From the NCBI GenBank assembly GCA_013397865.1, contig VZTI01004623.1, positions 1,487,043-1,551,042 on the forward strand: a DNA stretch of 64,000 nt, read 5' to 3'. Positions 48,901 through 58,150 of this stretch are shown one piece after another. The notes under the pieces were generated by a model. It was not told where the DNA came from, made no database searches, and saw only the letters and a program-made list of their open reading frames with translations. The number at the start of each line of letters is the position of its first letter. The first letter of the stretch is position 1. The translations under genes and the position numbers were made by a program. The stretch is from Struthidea cinerea (lineage: Eukaryota; Chordata; Aves; Passeriformes; Corcoracidae).

Positions 48901-51900
48901 AAAAGGAATATTAACTGTAAAGCCCTGTCTTCTTTAGCTAGTGTAAGTACATTAAAATGCAAATCTGTTTTTGTGTTGCAGGCCCAGCACAGGGACACGT
49001 TCATTGAGGAACGCTATGGGAAATACAACATCAGTGATCCACTGATGGCTTTGCAGAGAGATTTTGAGACCCTGAAAGAGGGGAATCATGGTGAAAAGCA
49101 ACCAGTATGCTCCAATCCTTTATCTATTTTGAAAGTGGTGATGAAACATTGCAAGAATATGCAGGAAAGAATGTTATCCCAACTAGCTGCTGCAGAAAGC
49201 AGACACAGAAAGGTAGGTTTTGCCTCAATTAAGAAGTGCAGAAGTTAATAGTTGCATTTTGATAACATGTTAACTTCAGCAAAAACACTTAAATGCCCTG
49301 AGGTGTGGTAACTGAAAGGACTTTGCACCTTTGTTTAAACTTCTCACTCCAGATGATGCAGCTGGTGAGCTGATTAGTTATAGTTCCAGAATTTGAAATA
49401 TACGCAAGATGTTTTTGTTAGGACACACCAAAAAGGAACTAGCTTACAGCTGGGAGGTGTAATACTTCCCAAAATGCAAGAAAGGTTTTCTGGAACATGG
49501 AATTCTCAGCAGACCTGTCACTGTTCTGCCCGAGACCTGTTCTCTGTGGTTATTGAAAAGCTGGTGCCGGGTGAAACCACCTTGTGCTTCCCTAAGGAAG
49601 TATGGAGTGACCAAAAGTACTTTTCATGCCATTTGGCCTTTTTAATGAAGCACATATTATTCTTCAGACACACATTTAATGAATATTGACACCAATAAAG
49701 TACTTGGTCATGTGTCAGGCTGTACTTCCACAAAAATTGAAGTCACTAGAAGTAAACAAGGCTGTTCTTCACTTTTCAGCCAAATAGCCAGCTAAATCAT
49801 ACTAGTAAAATCAGACATTTTTTCACCTTTTCCTCTTCCTGTCTACTTCTGTGAAGAGCTTCCTGTATACTTGATGATATTTAAGCATTATTTGGAAGCT
49901 TAAATTTCAGGAAGACTGAGGAGCTGCTAAAGTCATGGTGAGCATGTATTGGGAGAGCTTAGTTTTGGTGATGAGATAGAGCAGAGCCTCTTAGGAAGTT
50001 TGTATTCTGGCTTTTTTTGTTGAGTTAATAGCATTTCAATTATTCATGTAATTCAATGTTAAAGCTGAAGGAGCTCCTTCACTGGGTCCTTATGGGAAGC
50101 AGTTTCACTTCAAGAGCTCATCTTGTTCTTAAGTGGAAGAACAAATTAATGTTCTTTAAAATAAACTTTACACTGGAGTCCTCAAATCCCTGTAAGGCAC
50201 TGGGGAGAAGCCTGTGTGGGAAATGCTGCTGGAGCCACAGCAGGGACTGTCCTGTTGTTAGTGCCCCGTGGCTCCTGGACACGGCACCTCTGCTCCTGCT
50301 GGGCCTTGTGTTGATGGTCCTGCCAGGAAATTCTGAGTTTCAAGGGACAAGAGGCACAAACTGAAGTACAGGAATTTCCAGCTGAATATGAGGAAAAACT
50401 GACTTACTTTGAGGGTGACAGAACACTGGAACAGGCTGTGGAGGGGTTGTGGATTCTCCTTCCCTGCAGATATTCAGAACCCTCCTGGACTGATCTGTGC
50501 AACCTGCTCCAGGTGACCCTGCCTTGGCAAGGGGCTTGGACTGGATGGTCTCCAGAGATCCCTTCCAACCCCAGCCGTTCTGGGGTGAGGGCACCATTCA
50601 TAACATGAACTTCTCACGGATATTGCACAATCTGGGGGAAAAGTGTGCAATTTAGGTATTTAATAATAAAATGAACATAGATCCAGTGTGAGGTTTTTGT
50701 AATGTCTTTCACAAACTGACTCAATTTGACCAGAAAATAACATACATTGAACTTGTCCAAAAGCTGCTTTTCTGTAGGATTTGAGTTGAACTTGGGTATC
50801 TGAGGCTGCCATGGTTGCTCTCCCGTGTCATTCTGGATGTGTGCAAAGGCACGGATCTCTTCCTGCCTGTGAGGGCACCTGGACGTTGAAGTAGCTGCTG
50901 TTTGTTGGGCAGGTGATCCTGGACCTGGAGGAGGAGAGACAGCGGCACGCCCAGGACACGGCGGAGGGGGACGATGTCACCTACATGCTGGAGAAGGAGC
51001 GGGAGCGGCTCACCCAGCAGGTAGCACTTGGGCTGGTCATGACCCAGCCCACAGAAACCCCGGGCTCCTGGGCGGTGAACTTGGCAGGGATGTGATGAAA
51101 GAGTAGCAGGAACCTCCCTCTGTAAGGCACTCCTAGCTTTTATCATCTTGATACGAAAAACAACCTGAAATTTCTCAGTGTGTTTTGGTAGCTGAGCAGT
51201 GCTAAAAGGTGGTATTAGTAGGCAATCAAATGCTTTGAAATCTTACTGCAGCCCGAAATCTGATGAGTTCTGAAGAACAGGGCTGCACTTACAGCAGCAG
51301 CTCTAAGTAAATTGGTAGCGCTCTGCAGTACTCAAAATTCAGAATAAGCTGTGAAAGATCTCCTGGGGGTGTTGTTCAGAGACGCTAATAAATATTTAAG
51401 CCACCATTTTCTGTTACTCAAGCGCTGTAGCCTTTATTAAGCATACATAACACATCAGAATTTTAAAGTTAAATGCCTTTAAAAGGCAAACTGACAAAGT
51501 AGTAAATGAGGTGGAAGGAAGCTTTGCTTGTTCAGTCAGTGCATAGCAGACTGGGTGTATATCTCACTAAAGGTCAATTGAATTTCATTCAGGATAAAAC
51601 TACTAGTAAGTAATAATTGTTACCATGTGCAGGCTGAGTCGTTCCAGACTGTCTTGCAGATTTCTGGGGCAATAACCTCTTTCTTAGCCATTGTCATCTT
51701 TTACTGTGTAATTTCTCCAAGATACACAGTAAACCTGTTCCCTTCTGGGGTGTTGCCTTGCATTCACTTTCAGGAGGTTTTATGGTACCCTTACAATCTT
51801 TTTTGTTCTTAACTTCCAGGTGGAGTTTGAAAAATCCCAAGTGAAAAAGTTTGAAAAAGAACAGAAGAAGCTGTCAAGCCAGTTGGAGGAGGAAAGGGCA

Positions 51901-53298
51901 CGCCACAAGCAACTGTCTTCCATGCTTGTTGTGGAGTGCAAGAAAGCCACTGCCAAAGCAGCTGAAGAGGGCCAGAAGACAGCAGAACTGAGCTTGAAAT
52001 TGGAAAAGGAGAAGAGTAAGGTGAGTAAACTGGAAGAGGAGCTGGCAGCCAAGAGGAAGCGGGGTTTGCAGATGGAAGCGCAAGTAGAAAAGCAGCTCTC
52101 AGAGTTTGACATTGAAAGAGAACAGCTGAAAGCTAAACTGAACAGAGAAGAAAACCGTACAAAAGCACTCAAAGAAGAGGTGGAATGTCTGAAGAAAGCC
52201 CTGAAAGAGCTGGAGGCTTCTTGCCAGGAGCACAGTCCCTCCGAGCCTGTGCAGCCCAGCCCCTCGGTGACATCCAGGGGGGTCACAACTGACAGTCCCC
52301 CAGTGAAATCTGTGTCCTGCCAGACCGAGTGTCTGCAGGCAGAGCGAGCAAACCCTGCCAGCACCAGCAAAGCCGTTCACACCGTGTTTGCCAGCCCCTC
52401 TACACCTGTTCATTCCTATGCAAAATCCAATGGGCATTGTGACACAGACGGGCAGACGGGTGGGGAGCTGCTGCAGACAAATGCTGCAGAGAGCCAAGTT
52501 CAAAGGGAGAGATCTGCTGCAGCCTCAGAAAGTGCAGTGGAGAATGGAAGTTCTCCTGTGAGAACGGAGTCACCGGTGCATCTGATGTCCCAGCTCCCTT
52601 CTGCTGGGGTGTCCCTGTCTCCCAGCAGCACAGCTGCCTCCTCTCTGACCCCTTCTCCCTGCTCCTCACCAGTGCTGACTAAACGCTTAGTGGGAGCCTC
52701 TGCCAGCAGCCCTGGCTACCAGTCCTCCTACCAGGTGGGCATCAACCAGCGTTTCCACGCAGCTCGGCACAAGTTCCAGTCTCAAGCAGAGCAGGACCAT
52801 CAGTCAAGCGGCCTGCAGAGCCCACCCTCCCGGGATTTGTCTCCCACCCTGGCAGACAACTCCGCTGCCAAGCAGCTGGCCCGCAACACGGTCACTCAGG
52901 TGCTGTCCAGGTTCACCAGCCAGCAGGGCCCCATCAAGCCTGTCTCCCCTAACAGCTCCCCTTTTGGCACAGACTATCGAAACCTGGCAAACACTGTCAG
53001 CCCCAAAACCGAGTCTGGTCATTCTCCAAGCCCTGTCAAGGTTTCCAGTCCGCTAAGCCCGTTGTCTCCCGGAATTAAGTCACCAACCATTCCTAGAGCA
53101 GAAAGAGGGAACCCTCCACCCATTCCTCCAAAGAAACCCGGCCTCGCTCAGTCACCTGCTGCTCCTGCTCCACTAACCAAAACCTCTTCCCAGGCCTCCT
53201 CCCTGGGTGCCCCCATGGACGTGGTGAGTAGCTGCTCTAACAACACTGTCGTGTCAAATGGCAAAGACCTGGAGATCCTCCTGCCAAGCAGCAGCTAG
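39877..53298 (+). CDS. CTTNBP2NL: CTTNBP2 N-terminal-like protein, complete coding region in 4 exons
   Basis: Joining 39877-39975, 48982-49212, 50913-51020 and 51820-53298 gives one open frame of 638 residues ending in TAG; the human protein is about 639 residues, so this looks complete. All introns are phase 0 with GT-AG ends. Residues 1 to about 195 match the CortBP2/CTTNBP2 N-terminal domain. A long charged coiled coil runs from about residue 110 to 280. The rest is a Ser/Pro-rich, probably disordered tail with many SP sites, a conserved block starting GINQRFHAARHKFQ (from about 453), an ARNTVTQVLSRFTSQQ block (about 501) and a PPPIPPKKP motif (578-586) of the PxxPxK SH3-ligand type. From family knowledge, the protein binds striatin within the STRIPAK phosphatase-kinase complex and associates with cortactin and actin stress fibres. 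It lacks the ankyrin repeats of the paralogue CTTNBP2. Identification is by recalled family similarity; no search was run. Confidence 0.96.
39976..48981 (+). other. CTTNBP2NL: CTTNBP2NL intron 1 (between coding exons 1 and 2)
   Basis: The intron is 9006 bases with gtaggt at the left end and tgcag at the right end. It is AT-rich with several T runs (for example near 43098-43110) and one short CR1 fragment near its 3' end. I see no additional coding exon; open frames in it are short and unrelated to known proteins. Confidence 0.85.
48349..48410 (-). mobile_element. CR1 fragment in CTTNBP2NL intron 1
   Basis: ttcatagaataactggggtt, then ggaaaagacctctgagctca and tcaagtccagccattaaacg; only about 60 bases of the antisense 3' end remain. 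Confidence 0.85.
48982..49212 (+). CDS. CTTNBP2NL: CTTNBP2NL coding exon 2 (residues 34-110)
   Basis: The exon is 231 bases (77 codons), from AQHRDTFIEERYGKYNISDP to AAESRHRK. It is preceded by a pyrimidine-rich tract ending in tgcag and followed by the donor gtaggt, identical to that of coding exon 1. The segment is the core of the CortBP2 N-terminal domain, with the invariant-looking RYGKYNISDPLMALQRD stretch followed by a helix rich in basic residues (LKVVMKHCKNMQERML). Intron 2 downstream is 1700 bases. Confidence 0.94.
49213..50912 (+). other. CTTNBP2NL: CTTNBP2NL intron 2
   Basis: A 1700-base intron contains a sense-oriented CR1 3' end (about 50340-50583) only some 330 bases before coding exon 3. 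Nothing else is recognised in it. Confidence 0.85.
50340..50583 (+). mobile_element. CR1 LINE fragment in CTTNBP2NL intron 2
   Basis: Sense copy: gaggcacaaactgaagtaca, ggaatttccagctgaatatg, ggtgacagaacactggaaca, ctgtggaggggttgtggatt, gacccttttgaccaggtg-type segment diverged, then gactggatggtctccagaga and tcccttccaaccccagccgt. It ends about 330 bases before coding exon 3. Confidence 0.9.
50913..51020 (+). CDS. CTTNBP2NL: CTTNBP2NL coding exon 3 (residues 111-146)
   Basis: The exon is 108 bases (36 codons), VILDLEEERQRHAQDTAEGD through KERERLTQQ, with acceptor gggcag and donor gtagca. The product is strongly helical and begins the coiled coil. The donor departs from consensus at +5 (C instead of G). 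Reading into the intron meets a TGA at about 51093-51095, so retention would truncate the protein at about 170 residues. Its base composition is clearly richer in GC than the flanking introns. Confidence 0.93.
51021..51819 (+). other. CTTNBP2NL: CTTNBP2NL intron 3
   Basis: A 799-base intron starts with gtagca (weak at +5) and ends with aacttccag after a T-rich tract. There is an in-frame stop about 75 bases into the intron. No repeat was recognised. Confidence 0.85.
51820..53298 (+). CDS. CTTNBP2NL: CTTNBP2NL coding exon 4, terminal (residues 147-638)
   Basis: The terminal coding exon starts after aacttccag and runs 492 codons to TAG at 53296-53298. Residues 147 to about 280 are the coiled coil (heptad-like EFEKSQVKKFEKEQKK and following), with a conserved KSVSCQTECLQ patch just after it. 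The tail is rich in Ser, Pro and Thr, with SPVHLM, SPTL, SPSPVK, SPLSPLSP and similar sites that suit proline-directed kinases. It contains the family blocks near residues 453 and 501 and the PxxPxK motif at 578-586. A single large terminal exon is the arrangement I recall for mammalian orthologues. No frameshift or internal stop is seen. Confidence 0.95.
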   Translation: MEFEKSQVKKFEKEQKKLSSQLEEERARHKQLSSMLVVECKKATAKAAEEGQKTAELSLKLEKEKSKVSKLEEELAAKRKRGLQMEAQVEKQLSEFDIEREQLKAKLNREENRTKALKEEVECLKKALKELEASCQEHSPSEPVQPSPSVTSRGVTTDSPPVKSVSCQTECLQAERANPASTSKAVHTVFASPSTPVHSYAKSNGHCDTDGQTGGELLQTNAAESQVQRERSAAASESAVENGSSPVRTESPVHLMSQLPSAGVSLSPSSTAASSLTPSPCSSPVLTKRLVGASASSPGYQSSYQVGINQRFHAARHKFQSQAEQDHQSSGLQSPPSRDLSPTLADNSAAKQLARNTVTQVLSRFTSQQGPIKPVSPNSSPFGTDYRNLANTVSPKTESGHSPSPVKVSSPLSPLSPGIKSPTIPRAERGNPPPIPPKKPGLAQSPAAPAPLTKTSSQASSLGAPMDVVSSCSNNTVVSNGKDLEILLPSSS

Positions 53299-53373
53299 TC
53301 TCCAGAAAATGGGAATGTGACATTCCACAGCTTAGCTTACCCTGGAGCTAAGTCACTGTTTTTCCACTCCGTG

Positions 53374-53382
53374 TTATTTATT
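53374..53382 (+). promoter_or_regulatory. AU-rich element nonamer in the 3' UTR
   Basis: TTATTTATT matches the UUAUUUA(U/A)(U/A) element that can control mRNA stability. There is only one copy, about 75 bases after the stop codon, so its effect is uncertain. Confidence 0.3.
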
Positions 53383-55213
53383 TCCATAGTAGCAGATTCT
53401 GTCTGTATAAAGCATTTAGTATATTTTTTTTTCTTTTTAATAGGTAGGAAAATATTTTTGTTTATGAAGAAACCTTAACTACAGCTATACAGTAGCCTCC
53501 AAATGTCTCATGGCAGCAGTCAAATCATTAGAGATGACAACCATAATCATGTGGTGGGACCTATCAACCTCTAATGGGACTGAAATGCTACTTTTAAATT
53601 ATGCAGAAATAATTTTTGCAGACTTTTTACTCCAGATGAACATTTTATAAAAGTGCCTGAACTAAGCCTGCAATATGAATGTGATTCTTGGGAAAAGATG
53701 AGGAGGGGAACATCTAGCTGCAGAAACAAATTCTTCTGAGTCCTGAATGTTGAAACCAACACTGGTTTTTCCTTCTAATTCTCTCCATTTGCTAAGTTAG
53801 CAAATGTGCTTCAAATTCTGCAAGGTGACCACCAGACTGGTGCAGCCAGCCAGGCAGTGTCCTTTGGGACATAGCTCCCAGCTCTTTGAGGAAGCACACA
53901 TGAGTTTCTTGGGGTAAAATTTAGTTGTGATATCGTCCAGATTACTTCTCTGTCAGTATTCCTTGTCTGTATGTTCTTTCTGCTTTCCTGACAAGATGCT
54001 TTAAATGTGTGCTTTAAATGGCTAAACACTGGTTTCTGGTGTATCACCTGGAATTTTCAAGCTCTTCAAGCATTCTACTGTTGTGTGTAGAACTTCTGAG
54101 GAAAGGATCTTTCTGTTTCTTGACAAAGTTCTCACTATTACTTGAAAAAATAGCTTGTCCATACAATACAGGTTTTTTGCAACAGTAACATGGGATCTTC
54201 GACTGCAAACAAAAGCAATAATTTTGTTCCTCCTCTGTGTCATTTAAGTCTGACCTGGATTTTACCCGCTAGCTATGGCTAGCTTTCCTTGGCTGCAAAT
54301 ATGGAACCAAATCATTGCTGCTGTGGAATTGAATATGTAGGTTTGTGTAAGTATGTCACACGCATGCATACTAAACACACAATGTACTAGGGAAATATTT
54401 ATCTATTCTTGATCTTCTGCCTCATAGGAAGAAAACATGGCAATTCACTGAGATTTCAGAAAAATCCTCAGTAAGGAATTGCCAAAGTTTGAGGCAGATC
54501 ATGTGTGTGAAGAAGTATTTGGACCCAGGAGAAGCATCTGCTTGCTTTGCAGAAATGTTTGCTGCAAGAAAACCAGCAGGCACAGCACAGTGGGTTTCTG
54601 AGTCACTGTGCTGAGAAATGCAGGACAAACACCACAGATCAGTGGCAGAGGCTGAGAGCACGACCCCGAGTTACTGATCTCAGGTGTTGGATGTGAGCTG
54701 ATCCTAAATTTAGAAACTGGACTTGCTGCTCGGTGTCATCCAGCATTGAGCACTTCCCTCAGCAGCAGAGTCGTGTTTGCACAGAGCACAGCTTCCACTG
54801 CCACAGACACGTTCTCCTCTGTCAATTTTCACTGTTTCATTGGACAAAATCCCTTTGTTGTGGGGAAACCACATCCGTCCCTGTGCCATGGGAGGATGCA
54901 GAACTGTCCATGGCAGAGGTTCCTTTGGGCTTTGAGCCTCATTCCGTAGGACATTGGAGCTCTGTGCTGCTCTGAGGTGGCTGTTGGACTGACCCCACAC
55001 AGCCATGGCAGGGGTTTAAAGGTTTCCAGAGACCTTTTAGTAGCCTTTTAGGTAGTGGTATTATGGGCTGTTGTTCCTAATCCAGTGGAGCAGTCTGTGT
55101 ACTGGCAGCAGGGAAACAGGCAGCCAGAGCTGAGTGGGCAGCGACTCTTTTGGAAGCACATTTATTACTTTTTTAACTAAGTGTCCACAGCAGATTTTTT
55201 TCCTCTTGCTGAG

Positions 55214-55219
55214 AATAAA
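55214..55219 (+). terminator. Possible proximal polyadenylation signal AATAAA
   Basis: A second canonical hexamer lies about 580 bases before the main one, within gagaataaatg. Its downstream context is less clearly G/T-rich, so it would be a weaker alternative site giving a shorter 3' UTR. This is a motif match only. Confidence 0.3.
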
Positions 55220-55791
55220 TGTAAAAATGGATGGGCGGATGAATTTTGGCCCATGTATCCCTTCTGACTGAAAAGTGAGGCTTTTGTATACACTGCTTTA
55301 ATGAGTTTCTTTGCTTTTACATTAATCTGACTGGTATTATCCCCTTTCTTTATTGATAGCTCTAGAGAGAGAGGTACTATGATGAAGTCTAACAGCAAAT
55401 GCACTGAGTACTGTTTCTTCTAAAATATAATGTGGGAAGGGGGTATGCAAAAGAATGTATTTTTGCTAGTAGACTAACTTCTGAAAGAAACTAAGCACAA
55501 GGGATTAAAATGGATCCAACTAATTCAGTAAGACATTTAGAGTTAGTATTTAACTGTTGATGTAGATTCTGTGTGGAAGCAACGAAATATTTCTTCTCTA
55601 ACTCACGTGTCCTAAGCAGACATTGTTGCAGAGTTTGTCACTGGCTAATGGAGTATAATGAAGTGCAAAACATATAACACTAGTCTTGATTCATTAACAC
55701 TTGTAAATTTGTAAAGCCAAATGTACCAAGCTGAAGTCTTTAATCATTTTTATAGCTGATGGCATTAAACACGTTAAACATTCGTATTATC

Positions 55792-55797
55792 AATAAA
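55792..55797 (+). terminator. CTTNBP2NL: Polyadenylation signal AATAAA, probable main CTTNBP2NL site
   Basis: A canonical AATAAA is followed about 40 bases later by a G/T-rich stretch (around gtttggtgttgggg) that would serve as the downstream element. It closes a 2.5 kb AT-rich 3' UTR, and base composition shifts upward in GC immediately after it. Confidence 0.7.
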
Positions 55798-55815
55798 GGA
55801 TTTTATTTTTAAGAT

Positions 55816-57052
55816 GTGCAAATTGCTTAAGGAAATGTTTGGTGTTGGGGCTGCCCAGCAGGAAACAATCCTGGTGGTGGTACCTGGGCATCTGTGCTCA
55901 CCTGGAACCTGGAGCTTTAATGGAAGCTCCGAAATGTCAGAAGAAAGCAAATTTCTTGGGAGTACAGTGGATCTTGAGCAATCTTGGCTGCTGCAGCCTG
56001 AGCAAATTGCTCCTCCATCTCCACCCACCTGCAGCTGCTGGTGCTGTAAGTTGGGAGGGGCCCTGGGGCAGCGTGTGCTTCAGGTGGCACAGCACGCTCT
56101 GGATGCTCCAGACAACTCTGGCTTTTATGTATTTTAAAGTAAAAACAGTTTCCCTAGAGTACCTCTTTGCCACAGTGTCACGATAGTGAATGGATCACGT
56201 TCATGAACTCTTTGGGGTTTGGGGGGAAGGAGATACCCCAGTCCCCTGCCGATGGTTCAGACAGGATACAGACTCACGGGAATTCCGTCTGCCGCTGAGG
56301 AGTGTAGCTCAGTTATGTCACAGGATACAGCTGGGAACAGACCCTGGCTGCAGGAAAAGCCGCTTGGTCCGAGATGCAGCATGTCCATGCACAGAGCCAT
56401 CAGCCCTCTGCCCTGGAGAGCTGGGGCTGCTCCGGGTGCCTCCCTGCCCTCCTGCGGGGCGGAGCTCACAGCTCCTGAGTCTCTGTAATGTACCTCAACA
56501 CTGACCTGATTTCCTTATCTTCACATCAGTTCAGTTGAACAGGTTTTGCAGCGGCCTGGGAAGAAGCTCTTTGTTCATCTCTCCAGGCTTGATGACATCC
56601 CCGAGGCCGTGCCAGTCCTGGTACCAGCCGAAAGCCACCGAACTGGTGCTGCTTCCTGCCGGGGACAGCCGGAGGTGAGGAGCCCTGCCCGGACAGGAAC
56701 GGGAGCTGGTGTGGCTCAGCCGCAGCCCTGATGGCTTTTTATAGCAGCAGCGGTGGCGGGTCCTTGCCCAAGCCTGGAATGCTGACAAACCTTTGGGTAA
56801 ACACCTCCGTGCTGGTTCCTCGTGCCTCCGACACGCCACGGTGCGCGCTGAGCACGGGCGGTATCCCAGCCCCGGATGGGGCGAGGCTGGAGCTCGTTTT
56901 CAGTGGGATGAGCCGAAGCCAGTCCTGATCCTTGTCCTGGTGCCCGCTCGCAGCCGGTTTCTGTGCAGGGGAGAGGGAGTCAGTTCCTTGGGCACAAGGC
57001 ATTCCTTCATGCCCTAAAACGCGTCCGTGCCAGTTCGGTTTCTGCGTGTGCG
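55816..57052. other. Intergenic, just downstream of CTTNBP2NL
   Basis: G+C rises steadily towards the CpG-rich block. No exon or repeat is recognised. Confidence 0.6.
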
Positions 57053-57204
57053 GGGCGAGGAGAGGAGCCCGGGGTTTGAGCAGGGCGAGGAGGGGAACCG
57101 GGGGTTTTGTGTGGGGTACGGAGAGGGGTCCAAGGGTCTATGCAGGGCGAGGAGGGAGCCCAGGGATTTGTGTGGGGCAAAGACGGGGCCTAAGGGTTGG
57201 CCAC
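57053..57204. repeat. 30/31-bp minisatellite, about 5 units with alternating pattern
   Basis: Units begin at 57053, 57083, 57114, 57145 and 57175, each with gggcgagg or a variant (gggtacgg, gggcaaag). The ends alternate: units 1 and 3 end in gca, units 2 and 4 end in tgtgtg. This suggests amplification of a 61-bp dimer. Confidence 0.85.
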
Positions 57205-57259
57205 CCTCTGCACATGGGCTGCAGGCACTGCCGGGTGTGGGGCTGTGGCTGGGGAGAGT

Positions 57260-58150
57260 TGTCCCGAGCCACCTCTGCCCCCGGGCGGAGCCGGGGCTGC
57301 ACCCCCTGATCCCCGCCCTGCCTCCAACGCTCCTGGGCCGGGCAGGAGAGCTCAAGGCAGCCTAGGAGAATGACGAGGAGCTCAGGGACGGGCACCGGGC
57401 ACCTCATTGCAGCCCGGGAAGGGCTCGTCCCGTGCCCGGTGCGCGGCGCAGCGGGGCCGCTGGAGGGCGACCGGCACCCGGGAACGGGAAGGGGACCGGG
57501 AAGGGGAACGGGAAGGGGAACGGGCCGGGGCCGCTCCCCGCCCGCTGCCCCCGCCCGGACCCGCTCTGCGGCCGCTTCGTGCAGACCGCGCTGGGCAGCG
57601 GCAGCGCCGCACCCGGGACGGGCCCCGCCGCTGGGCTCCCACATCGCAGGGAAGGGCTCCGAAGGGCAGGTCCGTCACAGCGCATCCCTGGTGCAGGACA
57701 CCCCTATCACTGGGCACCCCCATCACAGGGAATCATCCGGGAAGCGTGGTTGTCCCCAAACGCTGCGACCTACTTTCTGTCAAGAAAAGCCCTTTTGCTT
57801 TGGCGTGCATTCAGCCTGAGCACCAGCTCGGGGCCATCCCGCCCGCGGTGCCCCGTGGACACGGTTTGTTTGCACAACCCAGCCCTGGCTCTCGCCCTCC
57901 GCCGGGGTGCACGCGGCCAAGGAAGGCTTCAAGCGCTGAGTGTTGTTGTGAAAAGTTCTCATGCTGCATGTTTAGCACAAGCAAACATGCCAAGAAGCTG
58001 AGCTCTGCTTACCCCACTTCCCTGCCCCGCTAATTCCGCCTCGGCCACCGCTGCTGATAACCCCGGGGCGCCGGCCCGGCGCCGCACTCACCGCCACGGC
58101 CGCGTCACCCGGCAGCTGCCAGCCCGGGAACAACCCACCGCGGCAGCCGG
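57260..58150. promoter_or_regulatory. Downstream CpG-rich block, possible promoter
   Basis: G+C and CpG are high, densest at 57410-57640 and 58020-58145. It begins about 1.5 kb after the CTTNBP2NL polyadenylation signal. By synteny the next gene would be WNT2B, but no WNT2B coding exon was recognised here, so it could be an untranslated first exon, a promoter of a noncoding transcript, or GC-rich repeat DNA. Confidence 0.4.
57480..57531. repeat. 12-bp GC-rich minisatellite
   Basis: Three full copies of gggaacgggaag (the second reads gggaccgggaag) plus a partial fourth lie within the downstream CpG-rich block. The repeat translates as RGTGKG-like or PVPLPVP-like strings on the two strands, which explains the long open frames here. 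Confidence 0.88.

Larger units (their letters stand above)
53299..55815 (+). other. CTTNBP2NL: CTTNBP2NL 3' untranslated region
   Basis: About 2.5 kb of AT-rich sequence without long open frames follows the stop codon and ends just after the canonical polyadenylation signal near 55.8 kb. No CR1 copy interrupts it, unlike most intergenic DNA in this window. The 3' boundary is inferred from the signal and the G/T-rich stretch around 55838-55855; no transcript data were available. Confidence 0.75.

Noticed and set aside
51780..52370. Minus-strand 196-codon frame rich in Ser and Phe
   Set aside because: It is the antisense shadow of the coiled-coil part of CTTNBP2NL coding exon 4.
57138..57644. 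Minus-strand frame of 168 codons with a hydrophobic stretch after an internal Met at 57407
   Set aside because: Driven by the 12-bp repeat and high GC; the hydrophobic segment is short and nothing recognisable follows.
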